From assembly GCF_013340285.1 (NCBI RefSeq), contig NZ_BLVO01000016.1, positions 795,021-859,020 on the forward strand: 64,000 bases of DNA. Reading direction: 5' to 3'. The position numbers were made by a program, and so were the translations under genes. Numbering within the stretch: position 1 is the stretch's first letter; every line of letters begins with the position of its first letter. The notes beneath the pieces were generated by a model. The model was given only the letters and a program-made list of their open reading frames with translations. It searched no databases and was not told the DNA's origin. The DNA is from Desulfovibrio subterraneus. Its GTDB lineage: Bacteria > Desulfobacterota > Desulfovibrionia > Desulfovibrionales > Desulfovibrionaceae. Positions 21,159-30,781 of the stretch are shown piece after piece.

Positions 21159-22670
21159 TTATAGGGTGATATTATTCTTTTTCAGCAAGGCGTAGAAGTG
21201 TGAGCGGGAAAGGCCGGAAAGGCGGATAATCTCCTGCACGTTGCCGTCTGTCTGCGCAATAATGGCCTCAATATATTTGCGTTCCATCAAATTCTTGAAG
21301 TCCTTCAACTCAGGTATTGGTCCATCCAATAGTGAATCGCCGCAGGTGGCAGTGTCTTTTTTTCCAGACAGAGAATAGGAGGCGCTGCCATCTGCCGGTG
21401 CCGGGCTCCGGCCGGGGGCGGGCACGGCCTGCGGTGTAATGCCGTACACCGGCGATTCCACCTTTGCGGCATGGGAGCTCCCTCCGCGGGTGAGGTTGGC
21501 CTTGGCTATTTTGATGCGCAGGTCCTGCGGCAGGTGCATGGCGTAGAGCATGGATTCCATGCCGGAAGCCACAAAGGCCCGTTCCAGCACGTTGAATAGT
21601 TCACGCACGTTGCCCGGCCATTCGTAATTGGAGAGCATGGTGAAGAAGTCGGACGAGAATCCCTTGTTGGGCACGCCGTACTGCTCGCACAGTCTGTTTA
21701 TGTAGAACATGGCGAGGGGCTTTACGTCTTCGCAGCGCAGCCGCAGCGGGGGCAGCTCGATATGCATGGTCTTCAGGCGGAAGAGCAGGTCCTTGCGGAA
21801 TTCGCCGCGCTCCACCATCTCATCGAGATTCTTGTTGGTGGCCGATATGAGGCGAAAGTCGCTCTTTATCTCCTGTGTGCCGCCCACTGGGCGGAACACG
21901 CGCTCCTGCAGAAAACGCAGGAAAGATTTCTGAATGGAAAGCGGCATCTCGCCCACTTCATCAAGAAAGAGGGTGCCCTTGTCGGCAACCTTGACCAGAC
22001 CGTCCTGATCCTGCTGCGCGCCTGTGAACGCACCTTTCTTGTGGCCGAAAAGGGTGGATTCCACAAGGGTTTCAGTCAGCGCGGCGCAATCAACCACCAC
22101 AAACCGGTTGTTTCGGCGCAGGCTGTTGGCGTGCACTGTGCGCGCGGTGAGTTCCTTGCCGGTACCTGTTTCGCCGGTGATAAGCACGTTGGCATCCGTC
22201 ATGGCCGCCTGTGCCACAAGATTGAAGCAGGTGCGCATGGCATCGCTGGAGCCGATGACGTTCTCAAGGTTCAGCGCAACAGGGGCAGAGCCCTTGCTCT
22301 GTTTTTCTTCGCGGTATTGCAGCGCGCGCTTGAGCGTGAGGGTGGTCTGCTTTATGGGCGTGGGCTTGACCAGAAAATCCCATACACCGCCCTGAATGGC
22401 GAGCTCTGCGCCATCGGGGTCACCCTCGCCGGTGAGTATGATCACTTCGGGTGCGTCGGGCGTGCTGCGTATCTGCGGCAGGGCGGTAAGGCCGTTGCCG
22501 TCCGGAAGGCGTATGTCGAGAAACACCACGTCGAAAGAATCTTCCTGCAGGGCTTTCAGGCCGTCGGTAATGGTATGCTCGGCCCGGTACTGGTAGTTCA
22601 GGCGGGCAAGCAGGCTCTGGATAGTCTCGCAGATGTGTCTGTCGTCATCTATGACAAGGATCTTGGGCAT
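21159..22670 (-). CDS. Sigma-54-dependent response regulator of the lactate module
   Basis: A 503-aa NtrC-type activator: receiver domain (about 1-120, phospho-acceptor in VVFLDIRLPDGNG), AAA+ domain (about 135-375) with Walker A GETGTGKE, sigma-54 contact loop GAFTGA and Walker B TLFLDEVGEMP, a variable linker, and a C-terminal Fis-type helix-turn-helix (VQEIIRLSGLSRSHFYALLKK). I chose the ATG at 22670; the longer frame would need a TTG without a ribosome-binding site. It lies between the sensor kinase gene and por, the order of DVU3022-3025. The palindromes before por are its likely targets. Confidence 0.93.
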   Translation of the reverse strand: MPKILVIDDDRHICETIQSLLARLNYQYRAEHTITDGLKALQEDSFDVVFLDIRLPDGNGLTALPQIRSTPDAPEVIILTGEGDPDGAELAIQGGVWDFLVKPTPIKQTTLTLKRALQYREEKQSKGSAPVALNLENVIGSSDAMRTCFNLVAQAAMTDANVLITGETGTGKELTARTVHANSLRRNNRFVVVDCAALTETLVESTLFGHKKGAFTGAQQDQDGLVKVADKGTLFLDEVGEMPLSIQKSFLRFLQERVFRPVGGTQEIKSDFRLISATNKNLDEMVERGEFRKDLLFRLKTMHIELPPLRLRCEDVKPLAMFYINRLCEQYGVPNKGFSSDFFTMLSNYEWPGNVRELFNVLERAFVASGMESMLYAMHLPQDLRIKIAKANLTRGGSSHAAKVESPVYGITPQAVPAPGRSPAPADGSASYSLSGKKDTATCGDSLLDGPIPELKDFKNLMERKYIEAIIAQTDGNVQEIIRLSGLSRSHFYALLKKNNITL

Positions 22671-22796
22671 GGTTCTCGGGCTGTTGGCTGTGTTCGGTGT
22701 GCGGGAAATACTCTTCAAACTTTTAGTGATACTGTCTTTTCATCATCATCGTAAAAGACACTTTTGTCCAGAACTGCGGTGCGCAGGAAGAGGGTG

Positions 22797-25700
22797 CTAT
22801 ACCGATCGCTGGACAAGGATGCGGTGTATGGCGTCTGCCAGCATGATCTTGTTGTAGGGCTTGCTGATAATGGTGCGGATGGATGGAATGGCCCCCGCCC
22901 CCTGCGACGCGACATCGCGTCCGGACACAAGGATGATGGGCAGGCCCGGTGCAATGATGGTAGCTTCTTCGGCAAGCTCCAGACCGTTTATGTCCGGCAT
23001 GTCAAAATCGGTTATGAGCAGGTCAAATGCCTGCGGTGCTTCCCGCAGCAGGGCCAGAGCGTTTCTGGGGTGCTCGGCGGCATGCACGGAATAGCCCAGA
23101 CTTTCCAGTACTCGCGGTATGGTGTGCAGCTGATCTTCATCGTCTTCCACAAACAGAATGTGTCCGGCACCGGCAACGGGTTCGCCAAGCGGGCCATCGT
23201 CCGGTGCGGCAATCTGTTCCATGCAGGGCAGATATATCTCGAACGCGGTGCGCTGGTTCGGCTTGCTGTTGACCAGAATGCCGCCCCTGTGCGCCTTGAC
23301 TATGCCGTGCACCACGGCAAGGCCGAGTCCTGTGCCTTCTGTCTTGCCCTTGGTGGTGAAGAACGGATCAAAAATCTTGTCCAGAATTTCGGGTGGAATG
23401 CCCGGCCCGTTGTCTGCCACCGTAATCATGAAATAGTTGCCGGTTGCAACGTTGAGCAGCTTGGCTATCTCGTCTTCCAGCCGCACAAGGTCCAGACTGA
23501 GTTCAAGGAACCCGCCCAGATCACGCAGCGACTGGAACGCATTTGTGCACAGGTTCATCACCACCTGATGAATCTGGGTGGGGTCGGCATGCGCCACGGC
23601 GGGGAATTCCGGCAGGCGTTCGCGTATCTCGATGTTGCGGGGCATGGACGCCTTGATGAGGCCGGAGGCTTCGGACAGCACTTCATTCAGATTGGTGCTC
23701 ATGAAGCCTTCCAGCGAGGGGCGGCTGAAGGTGAGAATCTGCTTCACCAACTGGCTGCCGCGCTGTGCGGCCCTGAGTGCGCGGGTCATGTCGCTCCACG
23801 TCAGGGAATCCTCGTCCACGTCCGAGAGCGCAAGCTCAACGGAGTTGATGATGGACGTGAGAATGTTGTTGAAGTCGTGGGAAATGCCCCCGGCCAGCGT
23901 GCCGATGGCTTCCATCTTCTGCGACTGCAGCAACTGGCGTTCAAGGTTGATGCGCTGGGTGATGTCTTCCGCCGCCGTGAGCAGCCCCACCACCTCGCCG
24001 TCGTCACCGTGCAGGGGCACGCGGTTGGTCTCAAGCCACACCTCGCCGCCCAGCGTGTCCGTGATGGAAAGGCGCGTCTGGTACTGGGCGCTGTTGTCCG
24101 CCACCACCTTGGCTTCGGCATCGAACAGGGCTTCCGCCTCTGACGGGTTGGGGAAGATGTCCATGTTGGTCTTGCCGATGAGCGCATTGGTGGCGGTAAC
24201 ACCGAAGAAGTTCATGAACGACTTGTTCGCGCCGAGGTAGCGCAGGGTTTTGTCTTTCCATGAAACCAGCTGGGGAATGTTGTCCAGCACGAGCTGGAGC
24301 ATGCGCTCGGATTCGCGGCGGGCCTTTTCTGCCCGTTTGCGCTTGGTCACGTTTTCGGCAAAGCCTTCGAGCAGATCCACGTTGCCGAGCCGGTCGCGGA
24401 TGATTCTGATGGAGATGTTGGCAATGAGGGATGAGCCGTCGCGGGTGGTTATGGCCTTTTCAAAGGTGCGGATTTCTTCGCCCGTGGCGCTGTCGCCCGT
24501 GAGCTTCAGCTCACTGATGAAATGGCGGGGAATCTCCGGCATGTTTTCCAGCAGATCCTGCTGGGAATCGTATCCGGCCATCTTGGCGAGGGCGGGGTTA
24601 ATGTCCACAAGGTCGCCGTCCGGCTTGATACGGAAAATGCCCAGCGGAGAGTTTTCAAATATGGAGCGGTATTTTTCTTCTGCCGCGCGCAGGCTGTCTT
24701 CTGCCTTTTTACGGTCAGTGAAGTCGAATATGATGCCCACGAGTCCCGCAATTTCCTTGCGGGCGTTTATGTTGGTGGCCTTGTGCAGAATGATGTTGTG
24801 GGGCAGGCCGCCGAGCGGACCGCTCGCGGGGGTAATGGTCTGTTCGTAAATCTCTACGCCGGGTTCGCGCAGCAGCACGCTGTCCACCGAGTCATGCAGC
24901 TGCGAGAGGCCCAGTCCCTGCAACTGCCATTCGTTGCGGTTGAGAATCTCTGCGCGTGAAACATTGAAAAAGCGTTCGAATGCCACGTTGCATTCCTGAT
25001 ACCGCCCATACTTGTCTTTGGAATAGATGGGTATGGGAATGGTATCCATGAGCAGCCGCAGGAAGGAAAGCTGGTCCTTGATGCGCAGTTCGACCGAGCG
25101 CTTTTCCAGCACGTTCATGACCAGTAGCACCAGCGTTACCGTCAGGATGACAAGGCTGACGATGATGGTCCAGAAAACCTGCTTGTTCAGTTCATAAAAC
25201 CGGCTGGGGGCGTTGATAACGATGGAGCCCTTGGGCAACTGGCGTTCGCTCACGTGCATGCGTTTGAGTTCGTTGTAGTCGAACTCCCACGGCTCGTCGC
25301 TCTGTGTGACCACGGGAATGTCTCTGGGGCTGGTGCCGTTGAGCACCTTGAGAGCCAGACGGGCGGCGGCCGCACCGTGGGCCTCGCCGGAGAGCAGTTT
25401 GCCGCCCACTATGCCGTAGCCGAGCAGGAAGGACCAGTTGGAATAGAGCGGGGCGTTGGTGTTGGCGCGAACCTTTTGCAGCAGTTCACGGGCCGAGAAG
25501 AATTGCCCGTCTATGTCGCGGTACATGGGAATGAAGTAGAAGAAGGTATCCTGCCCGGCCTGTCTGACGCGGCTGAGCATCTGGTCCAGGGTGTATTCGT
25601 CCCAGTATTCGACCGTGAGCTGGTCCTTGAAGAAAGGCAGCGCCTGCTGAATCTGCGTGCGTATGGCCTTGCCGGTGACGGACTTGTCACCGATGACCAC

Positions 25701-26228
25701 CATGTGGTGCATGCCGGGATGCAGGCTCATGGCCGTGTCCAGATTGGCGAGCACGTCAAAAGATTCCACAACGCCGGTGATGTTGCGCCCTTCGATACTT
25801 GCGGCATTGAAGTCGTTTACCCCGCAGAAAATGAGCGGCACGCCGGGGAACAGCTCTTCGCCGTACTGGAGTATGAAGTCGTAGGCGATGTTGTCGGAAA
25901 CAATGATGGCGTCGAAGTGCTTGTCGCGGAACTTGTCGCGGTAGAGGCTTACCAGCGTCTGTACCGTGTCTTCATAATGGAACTTTTTCGAGTCCATGTA
26001 TTCGACCTGCAGCACAATGGCATAGTCGCTCTGCTCCAGCGATTCCTTGACGCCGGTGAAGATGTTGTCCGACCAGGAATAGCCGTTGTGATATGAATTC
26101 AGAAACAGAATGTTCTTGCGCACCTTCTGGGCGGCAGAAGCATGCACAGGGAACAGGGCCACGGCGAACAGCATCAACATGACCGCAGCAAGGAAAGCGG
26201 AAAGGGTACGGGAACGGAATAGGGTCAC
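22797..26228 (-). CDS. Hybrid sensor histidine kinase with periplasmic ABC-substrate-binding-like sensor
   Basis: A 1143-aa sensor. Order: signal peptide (1-33); periplasmic domain like ABC_sub_bind solute-binding proteins (about 38-330); one membrane helix (about 350-375); three PAS domains (about 395-510, 520-640, 650-775); HisKA with phospho-His in [13 protein letters not shown] (about 790); HATPase with [10 protein letters not shown] and [12 protein letters not shown]; and a C-terminal receiver (about 1020-1140, [13 protein letters not shown]). The start codon is GTG behind AGAGG. It lies 126 bp upstream of the activator gene and resembles DVU3022. A lactate or related carboxylate ligand is plausible but not shown. 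Confidence 0.93.
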   Translation of the reverse strand: MTLFRSRTLSAFLAAVMLMLFAVALFPVHASAAQKVRKNILFLNSYHNGYSWSDNIFTGVKESLEQSDYAIVLQVEYMDSKKFHYEDTVQTLVSLYRDKFRDKHFDAIIVSDNIAYDFILQYGEELFPGVPLIFCGVNDFNAASIEGRNITGVVESFDVLANLDTAMSLHPGMHHMVVIGDKSVTGKAIRTQIQQALPFFKDQLTVEYWDEYTLDQMLSRVRQAGQDTFFYFIPMYRDIDGQFFSARELLQKVRANTNAPLYSNWSFLLGYGIVGGKLLSGEAHGAAAARLALKVLNGTSPRDIPVVTQSDEPWEFDYNELKRMHVSERQLPKGSIVINAPSRFYELNKQVFWTIIVSLVILTVTLVLLVMNVLEKRSVELRIKDQLSFLRLLMDTIPIPIYSKDKYGRYQECNVAFERFFNVSRAEILNRNEWQLQGLGLSQLHDSVDSVLLREPGVEIYEQTITPASGPLGGLPHNIILHKATNINARKEIAGLVGIIFDFTDRKKAEDSLRAAEEKYRSIFENSPLGIFRIKPDGDLVDINPALAKMAGYDSQQDLLENMPEIPRHFISELKLTGDSATGEEIRTFEKAITTRDGSSLIANISIRIIRDRLGNVDLLEGFAENVTKRKRAEKARRESERMLQLVLDNIPQLVSWKDKTLRYLGANKSFMNFFGVTATNALIGKTNMDIFPNPSEAEALFDAEAKVVADNSAQYQTRLSITDTLGGEVWLETNRVPLHGDDGEVVGLLTAAEDITQRINLERQLLQSQKMEAIGTLAGGISHDFNNILTSIINSVELALSDVDEDSLTWSDMTRALRAAQRGSQLVKQILTFSRPSLEGFMSTNLNEVLSEASGLIKASMPRNIEIRERLPEFPAVAHADPTQIHQVVMNLCTNAFQSLRDLGGFLELSLDLVRLEDEIAKLLNVATGNYFMITVADNGPGIPPEILDKIFDPFFTTKGKTEGTGLGLAVVHGIVKAHRGGILVNSKPNQRTAFEIYLPCMEQIAAPDDGPLGEPVAGAGHILFVEDDEDQLHTIPRVLESLGYSVHAAEHPRNALALLREAPQAFDLLITDFDMPDINGLELAEEATIIAPGLPIILVSGRDVASQGAGAIPSIRTIISKPYNKIMLADAIHRILVQRSV

Positions 26229-26319
26229 AGGGGCCTCTGTGCTGCGGGGTTGATGTCATGCCGGCCCATGCAGGGCGCAGGAAAGGTGTGTTTCATGAAA
26301 CAGGGGGTTATGGGGCAGG

Positions 26320-26793
26320 CTATTCCGGCGATTTGTCTGCCGGGTCGTTTGCCGGATCGTTTGTCGGATAGCTTGCCGGATTGTCTGTCGGATCGTTTGC
26401 CGATTCATTTGCCCGTTCATTTGGTAATTCGTCCGGCTGGTCGCTCGGCTGCCGGGCTGGCTGCCCGTCACTGTGCTGGTCCGGAGTCGTGGCGTCTGCC
26501 GCGGGCCGGATATCGTCAGCGAGCAGGGATTCTGCCTCGGCGCAGGCCTCTTCCCACCCGCAGCCATGCAGCGTGCCGCAGAGGTCCTCGCCGGCATAGC
26601 GTGCTGCGGCGCATATCTGCGTGCGGATTTCATGGGCGTGCGTCTTTATCCATTCCAGCCCGTGGCGCTTGTACCGTTCTGCAATACCGTAGAGTATGGC
26701 GTTGTACAAATGCAGTTTGGTCGCGGGAATTTTGTCTGCGCCAATAAGCGTGATGACCTCCCACGGAAGGTCAAGCTTTTCAAGTGTGTTCAT
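26320..26793 (-). CDS. Hypothetical protein with repetitive Asn/Asp/Pro tail
   Basis: About 157 aa from the ATG at 26793; the start is uncertain because ribosome-binding sites are weak. The first ~90 residues look folded and helical (LPWEVITLIGADKIPATK, then an AARYAGEDLCGTLHGCGWEEA segment). The last ~60 residues are low-complexity and polar, made of degenerate four-residue repeats (NDPA-like) encoded by a 12-bp DNA repeat. No signal peptide or membrane helix. I do not recognise the family. It lies 91 bp upstream of the sensor kinase on the same strand. Confidence 0.6.
   Translation of the reverse strand: MNTLEKLDLPWEVITLIGADKIPATKLHLYNAILYGIAERYKRHGLEWIKTHAHEIRTQICAAARYAGEDLCGTLHGCGWEEACAEAESLLADDIRPAADATTPDQHSDGQPARQPSDQPDELPNERANESANDPTDNPASYPTNDPANDPADKSPE
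26338..26421. repeat. 12-bp minisatellite, about 7 units
   Basis: Seven adjoining 12-bp units, the best being TGCCGGATCGTT, with 1-5 changes each; it fades out after 26421. It is in frame in the minus-strand gene and encodes the four-residue repeat of its tail. Confidence 0.8.
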
Positions 26794-26982
26794 TGTCTCG
26801 ATCGTATCCGGTTGCATGCTGAATGTGAGGTGGGTGATGATTCCTTGCACCTTGGACGGCATCACCTATGCGCCCATTAATGAAGCAGCATAGCCAAGTC
26901 GTCAAGCTGCTTGGTTCGCGGTGGTAGCGTGCCTGCGGGGCAAAGGGCCGGAGGGCATCTTCAAAAGTGTATGTATATTGCC

Positions 26983-27486
26983 ATGGAAGATGATTCCTGT
27001 AACTATGTGGAAATGAAAAAGACCATCGTGACTGAAAAGAACAGAGAAGAGTTTCGCTACATGCTTTCAGTGCTCGGCAACGAGGCCGAGGTGTGGAAGA
27101 GCCTGCAGGGGCAGTTTGCCGTGCTGCATCAGCGTACACAGGCTGTTTTCGGCATCGGTGCGCTGGCCATTTCCGTTACGGGGTTTTCGGGCCATCGCAT
27201 CGTGGCAGCGGGACCGTGGAGCGGCTATCCGCTCATCATCGGGCTGGTGTTCGTGCTTCTGAGTCTGGCTGTGGCTCTGAACGGCGTGGTGCGGCTGCAC
27301 TGGATATCCGAGCTGCGCGGCGATACCACCGCAGAAGGATTGGCGCTGGTTATTGCCATGCGCAACCGCAAGACACGGTTCTTTCTTCTTTCCCTTAAGA
27401 TAGTGCTTTTCGGCCTTGTCTGGTATGTCATTGCTGTGGGTGTGTATCTGCTGAAGGCGTCACTCGGGCAGATTCCTATTCTATAA
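26983..27486 (+). CDS. Hypothetical integral membrane protein
   Basis: About 167 aa if the ATG at 26983 is used; ATGs at 27013 and 27061 are alternatives, and none has a strong ribosome-binding site. A polar N-terminal part (about 1-50, NEAEVWKSLQGQFAVLHQRTQ) is followed by three hydrophobic segments (about 55-70, 80-100 and 135-160) with a charged loop between the last two. No known domain recognised. It ends 9 nt before the HDOD gene and is probably co-transcribed with it. Confidence 0.6.
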   Translation: MEDDSCNYVEMKKTIVTEKNREEFRYMLSVLGNEAEVWKSLQGQFAVLHQRTQAVFGIGALAISVTGFSGHRIVAAGPWSGYPLIIGLVFVLLSLAVALNGVVRLHWISELRGDTTAEGLALVIAMRNRKTRFFLLSLKIVLFGLVWYVIAVGVYLLKASLGQIPIL

Positions 27487-27495
27487 GGGAGGAAC

Positions 27496-28671
27496 ATGCA
27501 GGATTCCGGCAAGCCTATTTCCCGCAAGGGAGTACAGACAGCCCGTCCGGATGCTGCGGTTTCTGCCGTACCCGCCGGTTCGGAGGGCTCAGCCCTTCCT
27601 GAAGGCGGGCAGGATCCGCTGGTGCATGCGGCCAAGGTGTGTGCCGCGCGCTTCAAGTTTGCGGATAACCGGCACCCGGTGAATGCGGCCCTCTTTGACA
27701 TGGCATTGCGCTGGTGCCTCAAGGATACGGTAGCCTGCACCCTGTCTTCCGACGTTGCTCCTGCGGGCGTGACTGGCGCAACCGGTGTGACTGGTGCGCC
27801 CGGTATGACTGGCGCGGGCGCGGATCGTACCTCTCTGGACCCGCTGGATGTGCTGCAGGGCGACATGAAGCTGCCCTCGCTGCCGCAGATCGTGCTTGAA
27901 CTGCAGCTGATCATCAATAATCCGGAAAGTTCCGCCTGCGACGTGGCCGCCGTGGTGAGCCGCGATGCAGGGCTCTCCGCCTTTCTGCTCCGTCTTGTAA
28001 ACAGCGCCTTCTACAGCTTTCCTTCGCAGATAGACACCATTTCCCGCGCCGTGACCGTGGTGGGCATGAAGCAGCTCAGCAACATGGCACTCGGTGTTGC
28101 TGCCATGGATGCCTTCAAGGAAGCCGGAACAGGGCGGTTTGACATGAAGTCCTTCTGGAAGCATTCCATTGCCGTGGGGAGTATCGCCCAGCGGCTTGCG
28201 GAAAGGGCAAAGCTGCCGGAACCGGAACGCTACTTCGTGTGCGGTCTGCTGCACGATATCGGGCGGGCGGCGCTTTGCACATCCCGGCCGGGCAAGGCCT
28301 CCCTCATCATGCGGGTGGCGCTGGAAAAGCGCATACCCCTGTATGCGGCGGAAGCCGAGGTGGTCGGGTTCGATCATGCCCGTCTGGGCGGCATCCTGCT
28401 GCGCAAGTGGAATTTCCCCTTTTCGGTTACTATGGGGGTGCTGCATCATCATCTCCCCGAAAAGTCCGAAAAGTTCCTTGAGCCGCATGTGGTGCATGTG
28501 GCGGATATCATGGCCAAGGCCATCGGGCTGGCTTCGACCGAAGAGGCTCTGGTTCCCCCGCTCAGTGAAGAGGCATGGAGCCGCATGGGGCTTTCCGTTG
28601 CCGATCTTCAGGCAGTGGAGAATGAGCTCGACGCGTTGCTTGCCGACATGTTCAGCGTGCTGCTCCACTAG
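27496..28671 (+). CDS. HDOD domain signalling protein
   Basis: A 391-aa cytoplasmic protein. The HDOD domain (about 128-330) shows KLPSLPQIVLELQLIINNP at its start, RLVNSAFYSFPSQI, and GLLHDIGRAALC with the partly kept HD motif. HDOD proteins act in bacterial signalling, often near chemotaxis or cyclic-di-GMP genes; the partner here is unknown. Before the domain lies a short collagen-like Gly-rich linker (about 90-110, GVTGATGVTGA) encoded by an 18-bp repeat. GGGAGGA precedes the ATG. It follows a membrane protein gene by 9 nt. Confidence 0.88.
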   Translation: MQDSGKPISRKGVQTARPDAAVSAVPAGSEGSALPEGGQDPLVHAAKVCAARFKFADNRHPVNAALFDMALRWCLKDTVACTLSSDVAPAGVTGATGVTGAPGMTGAGADRTSLDPLDVLQGDMKLPSLPQIVLELQLIINNPESSACDVAAVVSRDAGLSAFLLRLVNSAFYSFPSQIDTISRAVTVVGMKQLSNMALGVAAMDAFKEAGTGRFDMKSFWKHSIAVGSIAQRLAERAKLPEPERYFVCGLLHDIGRAALCTSRPGKASLIMRVALEKRIPLYAAEAEVVGFDHARLGGILLRKWNFPFSVTMGVLHHHLPEKSEKFLEPHVVHVADIMAKAIGLASTEEALVPPLSEEAWSRMGLSVADLQAVENELDALLADMFSVLLH

Positions 28672-28832
28672 CGCGGGGCAGGCTGCCGCTGTTTCCTCTC
28701 TTATTCCCTTACTCCCTTGTCCTTTCTCTACCCGCATCGGTTGCTCTGGCCGCGTGGTGTCAATTTTCCGTACGCTGCGCGCATGGTGACATGCATCGAG
28801 CTTGCATCGGGCTTGCCTCCGGCTGCAGACCG

Positions 28833-28892
28833 CATGAACCGGTCCATGAACCGATTTGTGAACCGATCTGTGAACTGATCTGTGAACTGGGC
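28833..28892. repeat. 12-bp minisatellite, 5 units
   Basis: Five adjoining units drift stepwise from CATGAACCGGTC through TGTGAACCGATC to TGTGAACTGGGC. It is non-coding as far as I can tell and lies about 140-200 bp upstream of the sigma-54 promoter. The unit length equals that of the unrelated repeat at 26338. Confidence 0.85.
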
Positions 28893-28953
28893 GTCCTTAT
28901 TTTCCGCCTTACCATGTTACCTGTACGCCGTACGAGGACGGGGGGGACCTCTG

Positions 28954-28969
28954 TGTTTCCCGTGAAACA
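28954..28969. promoter_or_regulatory. TGT-N10-ACA palindrome, candidate enhancer site
   Basis: TGTTTCCCGTGAAACA has perfect 6-bp arms and the TGT-N10-ACA layout used by NifA-type activators. Its centre is about 70 bp upstream of the -24 GG. A further half-site (TGTGTTTCC) starts at about 28974. Confidence 0.5.
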
Positions 28970-29030
28970 ACGCTGTGTTTCCGGCTGGTTGTCGAGTATG
29001 TAACCGCATAGGGGGAATTTTCGGTCATTC

Positions 29031-29046
29031 TGGCAAGGGGTTTGCA
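29031..29046 (+). promoter_or_regulatory. Sigma-54 promoter of the YbjQ-like gene
   Basis: TGGCAAGGGGTTTGCA differs from the consensus TGGCACG-N4-TTGCA at one position and has the exact GG-N10-GC spacing. It lies 60 bp upstream of the start codon at 29106. Confidence 0.75.
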
Positions 29047-29105
29047 CAGTCTGAAGCATACTGACAACAACATGGCGCTGCGGCGTCTGTGATAAGGAGG
29101 ATGCC

Positions 29106-29456
29106 ATGCTGTTTTTACTTGGTGGGAACGATAAGAAGGCCCGCAAGGCGGATGCCCCTCGTACGGAAAACATGGAAGTGGTGAAGGAACTGTTCATGAC
29201 GGGACGTTTTCCCGTGGTCACCACCGAAGTTCTTGAAGGCAGAGCGCTGGGCAAGGTGCTCGGTCTGGTTGTCTGCCGCGGGTATGATTCTGACGAAGCC
29301 TTCTTCGGCATGGCCGCCCGCGCCGTGAACAAGGGTGCGCAGGCCATTATCGGCTACAAGGAAAACGTGGCTTTCCACCCTGACGGAAGCAAATATTTCT
29401 GCTGCTACGGCACGGCCGTACAGTTCGAGAAGCCCAAGAAGTCCATTACGGTCTAG
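29106..29456 (+). CDS. YbjQ-like (DUF74-type) small protein
   Basis: A 116-aa cytoplasmic protein. Residues about 33-110 follow the YbjQ/putative heavy-metal-binding pattern: VVTTEVLEGRALGKVLGLVV, then a helix with AARAVNKGAQAIIGYK, then FCCYGTAVQFE. Family members form small oligomers; the metal role is not proven in general. The N-terminal ~30 residues are charged. AAGGAGG precedes the ATG. It is a single-gene unit with a sigma-54-type promoter 60 bp upstream and a terminator downstream. Confidence 0.75.
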   Translation: MLFLLGGNDKKARKADAPRTENMEVVKELFMTGRFPVVTTEVLEGRALGKVLGLVVCRGYDSDEAFFGMAARAVNKGAQAIIGYKENVAFHPDGSKYFCCYGTAVQFEKPKKSITV

Positions 29457-29630
29457 CTGGTGCTTCGTTCAGGCACGGGAGTTTCTTGCTGGTCTGCGGG
29501 ATGCAGGCCGGAAGGAATGGAGTGTCTCCATGCAGGGGGGGCCGGATCGTCAGTAGTTTGACGTACAGACTCCGTGCCGCTATCCGGATTCAGGAGCTGA
29601 CTCCTGCTTTGTGAAATGACGTATGTGATA

Positions 29631-29665
29631 AGAACCGTCTCCGGCTGGGGGCGGTTCTTTTTTTG
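29631..29665 (+). terminator. Terminator downstream of the YbjQ-like gene
   Basis: AGAACCGTCTCC pairs with GGGGGCGGTTCT (two G-T pairs) around a 4-nt loop and is followed by a T7 run. It lies 175 bp past the stop codon. Confidence 0.85.
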
Positions 29666-29707
29666 CATTGTTTCGTAATGTAATCGGACATGAGAACCGG
29701 ACATGAA

Positions 29708-29733
29708 AAAGGCCGCCCCGAGGGGCGGCCTTT
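29708..29733. terminator. Terminator of the rnf operon
   Basis: AAAGGCCGCCCC and GGGGCGGCCTTT form a 12-bp stem about 20 nt past the apbE stop. The A and T flanks allow action in both directions; it ends the minus-strand rnf operon. Confidence 0.85.
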
Positions 29734-29754
29734 CATATTGCTGTGCTGTTCAGT

Positions 29755-30768
29755 CTAGGCCCAGCGGGGGGTAGCGAACTGCTCGCCGGTTCTGGCGATG
29801 ATGAGAGCTTCGCGCCCGGGCAGGCTGTTGATGAACTGCAGGCCTTTGCGGGTCTGCATGATGCTCACTGCAGTCGCCAACGCGTCGGCTTCCATGACGG
29901 TGGGAGCGGTAACGGACACGGATGCCACGTTATTGGGGCTCTTGCCGGACACAGGGCTGACGAGGTGTGAGTACATGTGCTTCTTGTCGTAGAAGACTTC
30001 GTATCCGCCGGAGGTGGCAACGGCACCGGTGTTCATGGAGATCACGGTGGGGTAGTTGCCGTTCTTGGCGGGGTCTTCAATGGCGATGGTCCAGGGGGTT
30101 GCCTTGTCCTTTTCGCCCATGGTGCGGATATCGCCACCGGCATTGATCATGTGGTTCACGGCACCATGTGCCGCGAGAACGGCGGATGCCTTGTCCACGA
30201 TGTAGCCCTTGGCGATGCCGTCCAGCGTGATGCCCATGCCTTCGCGGTCCAGACGGATGCTGCGGCCGGAAAGCTTGAGGTCCTGCTGGCCGACCAGAGA
30301 CAGCGCGTGTTCGAACTCTTCTCTGGACAGGTCGAGTGCACCGTTCAGGTTCTGCTTGGCGCGGAACAGGTCCACAACAGGCTGCACGGTCACGTCGAAG
30401 GTGTTGTCGGTAAGGCTGCCGAAACGCTTGGAACGGTCCATCACTTCGGCAAGCTCGGCGGGAATGCCGGATACCTTGCCATCCTTGTTCAGCACGGACA
30501 CGGGGGTGGAAGCGTCAAAGCGGGAGAACACGGCTTCAAGGCGTTTGATTTCCTCAAAGGCGCGGCCCACGGCTTCCTCACCCAGCTGCTTGGAAGGATG
30601 CAGTGCGGTGATGGTGACAATGGTGCCCATCATCAGGCGGGTCTGGTGCACCGAGTATTCCTTGCCGATGCGGGCAGCTTCGGAAACCACGGGGAGCACA
30701 CCGTTAACGGCGGCGCCGAGGCCGAGCAGGCCGCATGCCTTGAGGAACTGGCGACGATCAGTATTCAT
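29755..30768 (-). CDS. apbE: FAD:protein FMN transferase
   Basis: Attaches FMN covalently to Thr/Ser of target proteins, here most likely RnfG and RnfD. The 337-aa product starts at the ATG at 30768, preceded by GGAGCG. It opens with a twin-arginine export signal (DRRQFLKACGLLGLGAA), so it works outside the cytoplasmic membrane, where the RnfG/RnfD flavins sit. ApbE signatures include MGTIVTITALH near residue 46, GIAKGYIVD near 182, NAGGDIRTMG near 205 and VAPTVMEADALAT-like near 285. It is the last gene of the operon, 13 nt after rnfB. Confidence 0.94.
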   Translation of the reverse strand: MNTDRRQFLKACGLLGLGAAVNGVLPVVSEAARIGKEYSVHQTRLMMGTIVTITALHPSKQLGEEAVGRAFEEIKRLEAVFSRFDASTPVSVLNKDGKVSGIPAELAEVMDRSKRFGSLTDNTFDVTVQPVVDLFRAKQNLNGALDLSREEFEHALSLVGQQDLKLSGRSIRLDREGMGITLDGIAKGYIVDKASAVLAAHGAVNHMINAGGDIRTMGEKDKATPWTIAIEDPAKNGNYPTVISMNTGAVATSGGYEVFYDKKHMYSHLVSPVSGKSPNNVASVSVTAPTVMEADALATAVSIMQTRKGLQFINSLPGREALIIARTGEQFATPRWA

Positions 30769-30781
30769 GCTCTTCGCTCCT

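Larger units (their letters stand above)
28672..29105. other. Regulatory gap upstream of the YbjQ-like gene
   Basis: This 434-bp stretch has no credible gene. It holds a 12-bp minisatellite, a TGT-N10-ACA palindrome and a sigma-54-type promoter, each listed separately. Confidence 0.6.

Noticed and set aside
28760-29347. 195-codon minus-strand frame across the YbjQ-like gene
   Set aside because: It covers the repeat array and the antisense of a supported gene; no ribosome-binding site.
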